NCBI GenBank assembly: GCA_050084515.1
Contig: CM114274.1
Coordinates: 6,510,001-6,574,000, forward strand
DNA length: 64,000 bases
Direction of reading: 5' to 3'
DNA from: Blasia pusilla
Lineage: Eukaryota > Marchantiophyta > Marchantiopsida > Blasiales
Shown piece by piece: positions 24,006 to 35,515 of the stretch. The notes under the pieces are model-generated. The model made no database searches. It saw only the letters and a list, made by a program, of their open reading frames with translations, and was not told the origin of the DNA. Within the stretch, counting starts at the first letter, position 1, and each line of letters opens with the position of its first letter. Both the position numbers and the translations under genes were made by a program.

Positions 24006-25830
24006 AGATTTTGACTAGGAGGAGTTGGAGAGCTTGGAGGACCTCCAATTGAGTACGTTATTGGGGGCGGCAACAAGGGTGTGCCAAACATCACTATTTT
24101 TATCCATAGACATGGCCATCTTTGGTGTGGGGTCAATTGAGGTGTTTACATTGGCGACCACATTGAGTGAGAGTTATGGCGTGGTTGCATCTTGTTGTAA
24201 GTTTGTGCAAGATGCGATGGTTTCTCTTGGTGGGGAGGCAAGTATGGAACGATCGAAATTTGTGGAATCAAGTGGCGAATAGTAGACAAAAACAACTCAC
24301 AAGGAGGAGTTTCTTGCATGACTAGAAATTGAGTTTGCGCCCTTGGTATTGTCTTGTTGGAGAGCACCAAGGGCATGTTCTATTTTGTTTTGACCCTCTA
24401 GTGCGGTGTATCGCTATGTGACACACTCCTTCACTATAATGCAATAACCCTTGATGTTGGATTGAGGGGAAATTCTAGGTTAAGGATTGTAGTAGTCTTA
24501 AGTTGGAGAGATGTCTATTATTGATCAAATGGCCCGTGGTGATTTGAGTGTACCGTAGTTCATGACAAGGCAAGAGTTAGTATTGAGGATGGAACTAGAT
24601 CATTCTACTATCAGTTCAATGTTGAGGGCTCGAGCAATAATGATCGGCCATGGCTCATAAGATTTTCTTGTTGGTTGCTTGAATTGTATCCCATGGGATT
24701 CATACTGGACTATTTGGAGGAGTTGGTCTTACAAGCCAAAGCGGAAGTCAAACATTGGCCATGTTAGTCGTTTGCCAATATGAGTTATTGGAAATCGCAT
24801 GTGCCAACTAGCCTTAACTCTAGCCTTAAATAGCGTGTGCCAACTAGCCTAAAAAAATTAATCTGAACACAGTTCTTTATTAATAATAAGAAGAAATGTT
24901 CATTGGAAATCCCATTCACATTCTTGGATATGGAGTAGAAGCTCCAACAAGCACACAATCCAGATTGTATGTGGTAATGGAGTAGGAAATACCAAAACCT
25001 ATATAAAAGATAGGTGCACAATGTATGTTGAACTTGGTCACAACTGCGGCAAATCATAGAAAAGGAAATAGAGATTACTAAACCTGCCATTGATATCAGT
25101 CACACATCACCCATTACACCTTGTTGATAACCATGTGATGTCTCACTAGCTTGAGTACATGAGGCCTTTCTCAAACTCATGCAATGCATTCCAACGATAC
25201 AAAAGGGACTGAGGAAAAATTCCCATTCGACTGAGAGGGGTGAAGAAGAAGAGCTGACCGAGTGTGAGGTCTAGACACTCAATCCACAAAAGATATGGAC
25301 GACAGATTGAGATTGCCAGAAAACAGTAAAATATGGTGCCACCAGAGTTAGTGACCCAAAATCCAAACTTCACTCTACAATTGCATGAACATAAACCAGA
25401 TGACAATTAGGCATACTCCTGCATGTAGCAAAATGGTCATCCTATATACATAGCAGTGCCTAAGACCACCGAATCCTGGCATGAAATTCTGCTACTGTAA
25501 GTGCTGCTGAGCTGCATCATATCTTTCAGTTCCACGTATGTCTACTCGTCCCAGAAATATAAGTTGCTGATCCATATCTTCCCGCGAAAGGGTGCTCTGT
25601 ATAATTCTCTGCCTTGAACATGTGCCCATCAATTCCATGAATTATTTTCACACCAAACCTATTGTTCAGGTGACTAAAAACTAGTGGGAACACAACCTTT
25701 TTGCCGCATCTTCCGCTGGCTTTGGGACTGAATTGCGTAGGCTTTGGTGAAAAAGGGGAAATCTCATTGTATCGTGGGTGAAAAAGGGGAATTTGCTCTA
25801 GCTTTTCCAGTCTCTCGTCTTATCAGAATT
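24006..25830. other. Spacer and probable 3' UTR of the FRA10AC1 gene
   Basis: No gene is recognised. The part next to 25831 lies just downstream of the FRA10AC1 stop and probably includes its 3' UTR and poly(A) site, which I cannot place. A 14-bp GTGCCAACTAGCCT word is repeated near 24800 and 24836. Confidence 0.4.
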
Positions 25831-28800
25831 TCATAGAAACATGCCTTCAAAAAACTCCTCAAATTCGCCAATCCCCCTTGTTGCATGTGTTGGTGCCAAG
25901 TGAGTAGAATGTGCAGGGGCACGAGCACTACTTCTTAACCCTGAACAGACAGCATCACTAATCAACAGTAAGACCAAAACAAAGGATGCACACTTACATA
26001 GGCGCTTCTAGTAAGGCACTCTTCAGCATAATGAGGTAAATTACAAGAATTAATACTACTTGTGGTGCTAAACATCTCCACCTTGAATTTACTTTGATTT
26101 TCTAATTATACCCATACTGGATGCCCAGTTGTGATGGTCATGTAATCAAGGCACTGCTACCATCCTTAATTCACTTGCCTATCGGAGAAGATTCCCAAGG
26201 TGGACACACATCCAGTGGGAACATATGGATGACCTAGTAATCAAAGTGAGTTTCAAATCAAGAGCTTAGACTTGAGAGCATAGAACTAATATGTGATTAG
26301 GGCGTCTGCTATATTGGCACAACTCTTACCAATTCCTCCGCTCATCTCATTACATGGACTCTCACTGTAGTCCCCAGAGTCAGAACCACTACTGCCACCT
26401 TGGTCTTCATCATGCTTGCTCGATGGACCTTGCTTCCTTGCATTAGGCTTTTTCTTACTGACCTCTGATTTTCCTTTCCTGCAATGGAATTAACAGGTAA
26501 CTTGTAAACAGATGGTGAGGGCTTCTTGGCATTTTGTGAGGTCCACTGGTCCACAATAATTTGTATCAGATTAATACCAAATTTGCATCTCAGTCCCTGC
26601 ACACTATGAGATCAATCCATTATCCAGACAAGGCGGACATTAACTTTTGGGAAGTGATGAATACAACATATCAATAAACAGAGTATCTCCCAGCACCTTT
26701 TTCTTTTCCGAATTTCCCTCTGCTCTTTCCGAAACTGGCTTTCGTATTCCTTTTCCTTTTTGTAACTCAGCTTGTAGGCACATCTACAAAAGTCCAAGCA
26801 AATATTATAACTAGCTGAGAATACCAATACAAACCCAAGAGCAATCCATTCATCTTTAAACCAAATCCAATAAAAAACCAGAAGGCACTCAAAAGATCTA
26901 GTCAGTCATATACATGTACTGTTAGGTAGGTATGGACAAGCTCTACCTTGGACAGACTCTTAATTTCACAAGGGCCTGTCTATTTTCACCAAATTCCTTG
27001 TAGGTAAAGTTCACCTGCCCCAAACCCGACACGAAACGGATAATGCAACAGACCACTCTATGAGGTCAGCATGGATTAAAGAGGGTTAGAAAAGGCTAAC
27101 CTAAAAACTCAATTATAAAAGAGCAGAAAAACGTGGACAGGTGGACAATGACTTTAAGTGACTTACCAGGCAGTCAAGGATTCCTTGGTAAGTTTTAGTC
27201 AACCCAAATGTCATGGACACTAGGAGGACCTACAAGACAAAGGCTCCCACTAGTACAAAAACCAAAATCCACTTCCCATGCCCACCCAACCTTCTTGTAG
27301 CATCTACTCAGGCAGATTATCTCATTCAAAACGTATTCCACATGATTATGAAATCACAACCTAACTAGTTTTGATTAGGGCATCACCAGTTTCTATCTAA
27401 GAATCTGATAGGTCAGCTACACATGCCTCATAGCTACGAAGGGCCTCTTCCTCATTACACTTCCTATTTCCACATATAAACTGACCTGCACACCAATTTC
27501 ACACCGTCAATGCTCCACTTCCCAGATCAACATGTCACTCCCCAATTATTACCATGAATCAATAATACTATGATCTTTGGAAACCTTTGGGTAGTGCCTA
27601 CTAGACTCAAAGAAGATATCCTCTGCTCCAGGTGATACCCATGACATAATTTTCAAGACTTGTTACTATCAGGTAGCAATATAGTCTTTGAAAAGATTTG
27701 CAAGCAAGCGTGGAACTCTTGAGGCACATAGGGCAGCATGTGCCAGGCCCTGCCAGAACAATATCAGAAACCAGTACAGGACCTTTTGACCACTCTGTAG
27801 GAACCCATTCCAGACATAGAGGGTGGCCAAGATTTTGAAACCAACCACGACAAACATTCTGCAAGCACCAGGTAGTACTAAAAGCTTGACTCACCTTTCC
27901 CACTGACAACTTCTTTTTCAGTGCGCCACCTGAATCCAATCTACACATAAAGAAATCTGGGTTACTTGGGTTGGGCTTTCCAACGATAGATTCTTAGTCC
28001 ATGACAAGTGAGGACTTTCCAAGTGACTTGGCATACACCAACAATAGCAACACCACAAGCTGCAGTCAACAGCTCCAGACAGCCCAAGGAAGACTTTCTC
28101 TTTGGACCACCGTATCTATAATTGCAAGGCTAAGACAGTGGGGACTTAATGAGTGAAGTGTCTTCAGACCAGAACTACACTCTGAATAAAGTCCGATCTT
28201 GTAGAAAATCCATATGTTTTTCTTTGATGGCTTGAACACAGATGGCATTCCAGATTGGTGACATGAATCCCAGTTTGAGGAAGAAATTCTTCTTTACACT
28301 TTTAACATTTCTGCATAGAGGAATGAAGAAAATGCACATGTCCTGAATATGAACTGTATGGCCATGGGGAGAACAATAATGGGGATTTGCTACAACTAAT
28401 TAGAAAATGATGTTAGTATCTAAACCCAACAACATATGCAGTTTTCCTCGACAATTTTTTTCACCATTCGTGATTCACAGTGATTAGAAATCATCCAAAC
28501 CAAGGATCATTTCCATGTAAGTTCAAGTATGATCTAGAACTCTGATGACCCTTGCCTATCTTCAGCTCATTCTTTATTTTGATGAGTCCAATACACTAGT
28601 GCCCGAATTTTGGAAACTTGCGATCTACCCAGTCTCTTTCACAAATTTGAATACTTCCGATCTTTTAGTCAAAAACTGAACCACAACTTCGTAATAAAAA
28701 ACTGCATTATTCTCCACACCTCTCACTATACTAAGCTATAAGTTTTCTGCCGTTGCAGTAAGTCAGAACAAATGCAGTTACAGATTGATGTTATTTGACT

Positions 28801-31531
28801 AGAAAACTTTGAGTGTGATTATTCAGAGACACGAAAAGAAGAAATCTTCAGCTTGTACTCAGCAAGGCAGACCTAGTTGAGAGTAGCAGTGCAGGGTTTC
28901 AATGACAACCAAGGACCTTCAGGAAAGTTTTCAATTAGTGACTCAAACTCTTTGCCAAAGCAAAACCAGAATCAACTTGTGGAACAGTCTGGTTAAGACT
29001 TGGTAAGCTATCCTCAATCTACACATTTTTCACCCCACCACCTTTGCAAGTAAAGCAAAAATCCCTGCATATTAGAATGAAAAGGGAGCTCTCCAGTATA
29101 TGCAAGCTTTCAGGTTCAATAGCTACTACCTCCAATGTTTTAGAATTTCTTTCTTCCTATTTACTGTTATATCTCTGAATTCAGATTTCTCGACAGTGGC
29201 AGAAGAGTTGGTTCCAAAAAGTCCATTGATAGCCTTCCACAAGGCAGAGGAAGTTGAGAATAGGACATGAACAATCCATAATTTCTAGTTGCTATTCAGC
29301 TACCCATTCTCTTTGATATCACTCCAGCTAAAATACTGACAGTTGCTTTCCTTAAAAACAGGAAGCCAGTGGGAAAAGAAAGGACTGAGGCATTAGAATA
29401 TCAGACTAAGATGTAGGGTTAAGAGGTAAATAAGGCGCCGAAATTGAAGGAAAGGCACCTCAATACTATAAAGGAGCAAGATGTTAAATGCAAAGAAAAG
29501 ACACAGGCTGATTTCCTGAAAGAGGGCCTTTTGGGAAGACAAACAATTACTTACATGGATGAGTCAAAAGCAAAGGAAAATAGAAGTAGAAGTTGAGCAA
29601 AGGACACATACAGAGGCAAACCTTGCTTTCTTTGTAGCGAGACATGTCTGCAATGCAATATCTGCTCATGATTAAGGTTGTCAGCTTAAAAGACATCCAC
29701 AAATGCTCCAGGTATTATCTTGTTAGAATACTGGCGAGGTAAAATAGGGTTACTGCAGCCTTGCCCTCCTTCATTACTAGGTGGTGATCCCTGGTGGCTG
29801 TGGAAAAAAGTGCTTCATGTGTCTTAATTGACTTTAGCAGTGGATAACATCACCAGATTTAAATCAAGCTTTCCCCATCAACAAACAAGCATAATGCACA
29901 TGAGGATACTCCTTGAATAATTTGTCATAGTAACGTTTGGCCAGTCGCTGCTCCCACGTCCTTTCAGCATCATCCTCTTCTGTGCGTATGAATCTGACAG
30001 ATATCCCAGAATTATTAAAGGTCAAAGGACACTCACATAATCGACTCCAGATATAAGACATGCTGCTTAATGGATTCAGTTCCACTATCTTAAGGTTATT
30101 TATCAGTGTCTTTCAACAACACAAAATAGAAGACATTCCAAAGAAACAATACAAATCTGATCTGCTACTTCCACCTGTAATTTTCACGCAACGTATCCAT
30201 GTCTGTTTTAAGGGGCATGGGTTCACTGCCTTTCGCATGTCCTGGATAGCAGTGCACTGCCATGCAAAGAGAAATTGTCCGGTGATTAGACAACACCATC
30301 TCGAAATAGTTGAATATGCTCTACTTCATTCCAAGCTGCATCCGATCATGGAGGTCTCATAATGATATGTACACATGCCCTATTATAAACCCAGTGCTCA
30401 TAGTCTTACCAATGAAATCCTTTATTTGGCTAACTGAGAAGACTACGCTTGTATGTTGGTGCATGTGTAGAATTCAGCAAAACTCTATTGTCAGAAAACT
30501 GTTCCATGCACCTTAAATCATTGTGGGACGCTTTGGGCCAGTAGACTACACGTCATCTACTGGCATACAAGGCATCCACTCCGTCTACAGAGCGGGCCAA
30601 TTTCGATACTAGTACAAGTGATCTATTAAGACAGTTTCTGGGAAACAGTCAATCCACAGCTGTTTCTGGGCATTTGATCACTGCATAATTAATGTCAGCG
30701 TATCTCCTCAACCCTCCTGAAAGAGGCTAAGGACACAACTTCCACGTTTGCTGTAAGGATCCACGGACTTATCACAAGGTGGTTTGAACCACTCAACACA
30801 ATCCCACAGAGACACCATAGCTGCAATTCAGACCCCGCTAGCTCTCAGACGAAGGTCCAGTTGGAAGCCTATCCAGGCAACGATGCAAATCCCCAATTGC
30901 ATAGTAGAATTCTTCCATGTGCAACATGGCCTTTTCTCTGGCAGAACGCTTGGGCAGCAAGCACTAACAGAAGCAATGAGTGACTGTGAAGACATCCGAC
31001 TAGCTCAGGGAGTTAATTCGTGATGAAAGCCAAAATAACTAGGCAGAAGAAATCTCGTTTCCCCGAATCTCACAATATCAACGGCACAATAGCAGAATTA
31101 GGTTGGATAAAAAGAGTATCCTGACAGCAGGACACCGACGGTCGTACCATAATCGTCCATGAACTTCTTGTGCCTGTCATAGGCGTTGAGTCCCATGATG
31201 TAGGATCCATGATGCCTGCAGGGGCACCCACCTCCAAACCAATTACTCCGATTCCAGAACCCTAAGTATTGGTCATATTGTGATTCCACGTTCCATCGGC
31301 ACTAAATCACTTCATTCAATCTCTCCAACCACTGCAGCACTCTAACACCAGGAGATCAAATGGCGAATGTACAGTACTAAACAACCATGGAAGACGTGAA
31401 CGATAAATGTCCAGCAGTAGCTCGCAAGGAATGAGAGAAATTGCAAAAACCGAGAGAGAAGTCCGTGCAACGTACAGCCTCCGCTGTTCCCGCGCAAATA
31501 CATCTGCTTTCAAAGACGAGAATGAAGCCAT
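25831..31531 (-). CDS. FRA10AC1: FRA10AC1 homologue (splicing-associated nuclear protein), 12 exons
   Basis: Exons from the start: 31531-31476, 31215-31148, 30433-30410, 30241-30175, 29993-29910, 29661-29622, 27940-27895, 27485-27427, 27014-26947, 26783-26697, 26478-26330, 25940-25831. All phases join to give 858 bases, 285 aa. Family hallmarks are GLNAYDRHKKFMDDY (residues 27-41), TDMDTLREN, EQRLAKRYYDKLFKEYC (about 86-102) and GFRWRTEKEVVSGKGQF. A four-Cys zinc site follows (C133, C138, C169, C172), then a lysine-rich KEKEYESQFRKEQ region and a conserved acidic-aromatic end (EFEEFFEGMF). Animal FRA10AC1 is reported with the spliceosomal C complex; a similar nuclear role here is inference. 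The intron after residue 148 has a GC donor (GAG|GCATGT); all others are GT-AG. Exon 3 is only 24 bases. The gene appears intact. Confidence 0.95.
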
Positions 31532-31925
31532 GGATCGCCAAATATCTATCTCGCTTGCACACCGGCCCAGCACACATTCTCCAAACCAACGGCAGCGTGA
31601 AGAACGACTGTCGTGTCGGAGTCCCAACGTCTTGAAAGAGGAATCACGCCATCGGCGAGTGTAATTCTCTAGTCAGCTACGCCGAATTTTCGAAGTGCGA
31701 AGCCTCACGAAAGTGACGAGGAGACACCCAGAGCGTCTGTGATTACGTTGTGAGATTCAGTTGATTTAGAAATTGTTGGACTGAACTATTGGAACGTCTC
31801 CGAGGAAGGACTCGTCTAATAAATTCTGGGAAAAAGTATAAGAATATTAGAAATACCCTACAATGACACTTTTGATTTCCACAAAACTAATGTATAATCC
31901 CTTGCGCATAAATGTAAATAAATAA
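31532..31925 (-). promoter_or_regulatory. Presumed promoter and 5' UTR of FRA10AC1
   Basis: This is the region immediately upstream of the FRA10AC1 start codon at 31531. Its first 250 bases are moderately GC-rich, then composition turns AT-rich at about 31.76 kb. No convincing TATA box is seen. Confidence 0.35.
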
Positions 31926-31970
31926 TTATTGTTCGAAATATGAAAAATATTTTCATATTTCGAACAATAA
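31926..31970. repeat. Perfect 21-bp hairpin, 3-base loop
   Basis: Arms 31926-31946 and 31950-31970 are exact reverse complements (core TTCGAAATATGAAAA) with loop ATA. It is AT-rich with no coding frame. Confidence 0.9.
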
Positions 31971-31994
31971 AAAAACATTCTTTCATAATAATAT

Positions 31995-32106
31995 AAATTA
32001 TTTTCAAAAGGACTAATGGGTAGTTCACAGTGATTTTCAAAAGAAGTGATTGTAAGATATCACTTCCTTCACCATTAACTACTCATTAGTCCTTTGGAAA
32101 TAATTT
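31995..32106. repeat. Foldback (MITE-like) element with nested inner hairpin
   Basis: Arms 31995-32025 and 32077-32106 pair with one indel and two mismatches (core AGGACTAATG/CATTAGTCCT). Inside, GAAGTGAT (32043) pairs with ATCACTTC (32059). The structure looks like a small foldback transposon. No target-site duplication could be fixed because the flanks are AT-rich. Confidence 0.7.
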
Positions 32107-32239
32107 TTGAAAAAAAAAATATTTTCTACAGGAAAAAAAATAATTTCTTATTGTTTTGTAGAATAGAAAATATTTCTCTTGTCAAATGAAGAGGTGTTTA
32201 CAAATAAAAAAATATTCTTATTAATTAAAAAAATAAGTG

Positions 32240-32438
32240 TCAAGATAATATAGGCTCATGTCATGCACGGATTTAGATCAACTCTTAAAATAATAATTAA
32301 TTTTTAAAATTTTAGATTTTTATAATAAATTTCCAACGATCCCATTGATTAAAATACTAGAATCCCATTGGTTAAAAATGTCATATGTCAAGAGAAGAGG
32401 ATGCAAAACGAAGATGCATTCTCCCATAATAATATAGA
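32240..32438 (-). mobile_element. Helitron-like element, copy 3 (minus strand, 3' end unclear)
   Basis: On the minus strand it begins at 32438 with TCTATATTATTATGGGAGAA, preceded by A, almost the same 5' end as copy 1. The interior contains TGACATATGACA, repeated CAATGGGAT words and, near the far end, CCGTGCATGACATGAG. I could not find a clean CTRR terminus, so the lower boundary is approximate. Confidence 0.45.
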
Positions 32439-32443
32439 TGATG

Positions 32444-35400
32444 AACTTACATTTGTCCTCATAATACAAAGATTTGTTTTATTATAAAAACAAACCTCAA
32501 GACATATCAAAGAAATGTAATAACATTTCAAAAGAGGAGCTCTTTTTCTTCTTATAAGTGATTTTATGCTTAGGGGATAGTTAAATTGAGAGAAGAAAGG
32601 GGGAAAAGAATTCAATCATATGGTACAAGAAATACACTAGTTATTTTCTAAATGAAATCAGATTTTTGTATTGGATAGATAGATAAATTTCGGAACGTGT
32701 TTTCGAAATCGAATCGCATAATGAATGATTTTACGAGTGAAAAATTGAAACATTTTTTGCCATCGGGTAGGTGGAAATGCCCTTCATTTTTATGACCTCC
32801 ACATACCCATTTACAAAACATTATGACCCTTTTCATTGAAACTCTTTACTCTTAATCAAACTGGGAGGGAAGGGCGGGCGAGAGGGGGGTTCCTATGAAG
32901 TAGTATGCCGAGTAGGGCTTGCTCCTTTAGCAAGTGAAGTGACCCTCGTAATGCTTACATTTGAGTTTGTTAACTTTAATATTAACATTTAATATCCACT
33001 TCATTAAATTCAACATTTAATAATTTTATTAACTTTAATATTAGATATTCATTTTATTATTAAAAAGAGGTTAAAGAAAGGTAATAGCATAAGAAATGTA
33101 ATAGTCAAAAAATGAGACATTTGCCTTCACACAAGACGATTGCTCTTACCCATGTGAGGTGAGATGACATGGCCCGCAAGAACTAGGCTTCTAGGGAAGG
33201 AATAGGAAACATTGATAGAATGCTAGCCGTGTTTCACACCCTAAACAATTGGCAAACAAACACGTAAGAATGCATCGTAATATCTCAAGGTAACTTCAAT
33301 CTCTCAAGATCTCCTCAATGTTTTAGGATGCACCCTAAACCCTGAACAGGTTGCACACGTCCAACTCCTTGATCTTTTCAACATCCTCGTCAAAGGAGAT
33401 AAATATACTTTAATAAAAATGCATGATGGAAAACCCAAGGAGAGTCACATCATACATATTGCCAAAAACTTGCAGAGCTTCCCACCTATTGCCCCGAACT
33501 TTGTTCACACCACAAATCCAAAATGTTGTCCGAAGAATCTGTTTGAGTTGCATAAGCAATTTTAAACATATCATGTCTCGCTCGAGAATTTCTGCTGGGC
33601 CAAATTCTGACAGCAGAGACAATATTAGCAACACCCATTTCTTGCTACTACTTACCAGTACTGTTTAGGTCAACTGTTTAGGTCAGCTCTAACAAGTAGT
33701 GACAAGTAGCTGGGTGCTGAAAGTCAGTGTAGACAATTCGGGTAAATAGTAGCAGGATGTTCCATTGTGCTGTAAAGAAACATCTTCCCCAACAAGTAGT
33801 GTGGCAGATAACCACTAGGCCCCCGGCCCTAAATTCTGCCCTACTAGAATAGAACGGTTTGCAATGGAACTATTCCGATTCGCCATCCCCTGCCTCCGTC
33901 TGCTCCTACCAAATCAACTAATTCATACCAAGATTTATTGCTGTAAATTGAGGAACGCAAATTTTTTGAGTAGCAGATCATTTCCTCCAATCTCAAAGTA
34001 CAATCACATCAGGGTCCCAATCCATTCCCCCAAACTCAGAAAATAAAATTTTGAATCACCCTTTTCTTGGAGGAAAACTTTCCATTAGATTAAAAGTGCC
34101 TTGTATTCAATCCAAGAGCTGGAATTTGCGAAACAAGACTTTCAGCACCCAGCCACTTGTCACTCGAGAGCAGACCTGATCTACTTATCATTCATGAATC
34201 TAAAAGTTGCTCATCCCACAAGATTACTTATCACTGTCAAGACCACGGACCTAGACAGCCAGAAAACCGCCATCACCACAAATAAAGTTCCAGGTGCCTA
34301 CTTACACAACTTGGAGATGGCAGAAATATCATGGAAGTGCAGAGTTAACTTTTATAGGTGTGACTATTGTCATTCATAGAGGCTAGGTCCATCTTGGCAG
34401 GAAAAGGCCCATGTGATTGTACCCTCCTCACAGTTAGATCCATGCCTCCAGAAATAAATCTTCCAAACTACAATTGTAATTGCATAATCCATGTAGCTAA
34501 GACAGCAAGGTACCAGTCTTCTCCCACTTCCTACTACATTTCCCGACCCAAAAATTACACTTCAAGCTGATATGCAATAAAAGCCTGGCTGCACCAGTGA
34601 CGATGCATCTGTCCATATCATAAGCAAGGCAGTCACAGTGAGACAATCTACACATACAAATTTTTTAACAACTTCTGGGTGGTTCTCATGGAGTACTTGC
34701 GACACAGAAGTATCAATTACACATTCCAAGTCATTCTTTTAGGACTACGATTAGGCAACCTCAAGCCAAGGCACCACTCCCTTTCAAAATTTGACCTAAT
34801 CCATAAAATATGACACGTACCCTCCCTACACCAAGGACAATGCCTACCTACCTAAACTTGTCACTTACTTGGTTCATTTAAACTACACACTAATTACTAC
34901 CCCCATCTTTTTACGCTTGCATGCTTTGAAAACACTTCTGATGCGACACAACACAAGTCTATTTCACCTGTCTTACAAAGACTAGACTTTGTACATGATC
35001 TGAAACAGCACCCAACCTGCATCTGATTGTGAGCAATGGCACAAACATGAGTAACGGAAAAACTGTATGATAACAGCATGAAGAGGTAGCCACATTGTTG
35101 GTGATAGATGTTCTAGAGGTCCTGGGCCACAGATAAGGGACCTTGGCAATAGGTAACCTCTTCAGCAGTGAGTTCTCTTCGCCAGTAACCACTAATGCCA
35201 ACTCGATATCACTGGCTGCTTAGCTCATGTTGAGTGAAAATAAGGGTTGAAAAGAAATGATTCACTTATAAGATCTAAATTTGTACAGACAAGCAGGCTT
35301 ACCCCCATAAACATGTGAGTTACACTAGCTAAGCTTCCAATAATCAGCATAACAAGTTTCTCGAATCATGAACAATGGTGAAAGGCGTAGTTACAGAGGA

Positions 35401-35515
35401 TTCCTAATGCTATACAAAGAATTTTGAGATTGAACTGGTCTCCAAGCTATCAAAGATCTTTGGTGGTTCAAAGTGAAAGAATAACTTGTGCACTAAAACC
35501 GTGAAATTTACATGC
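32444..35515. other. Spacer and probable CAMTA 3' UTR
   Basis: No gene is recognised. The part next to 35516 is downstream of the CAMTA stop and should hold its 3' UTR. The remainder is AT-rich with scattered short frames. Repeats such as AACTGTTTAGGTCA occur near 33665-33685. Confidence 0.45.

Noticed and set aside
24025-24282. 85-codon plus-strand frame beside the integrase remnant
   Set aside because: No domain, isolated, and adjacent to decayed transposon sequence.
27607-27948. 113-codon minus-strand frame within FRA10AC1
   Set aside because: Only 27895-27940 is exonic and it is read in a different frame; the rest is intron.
12348-32106. Palindromes considered as CRISPR repeats or transcription terminators
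   Set aside because: They are single hairpins of unrelated sequence without regular spacers, in a eukaryotic genome.
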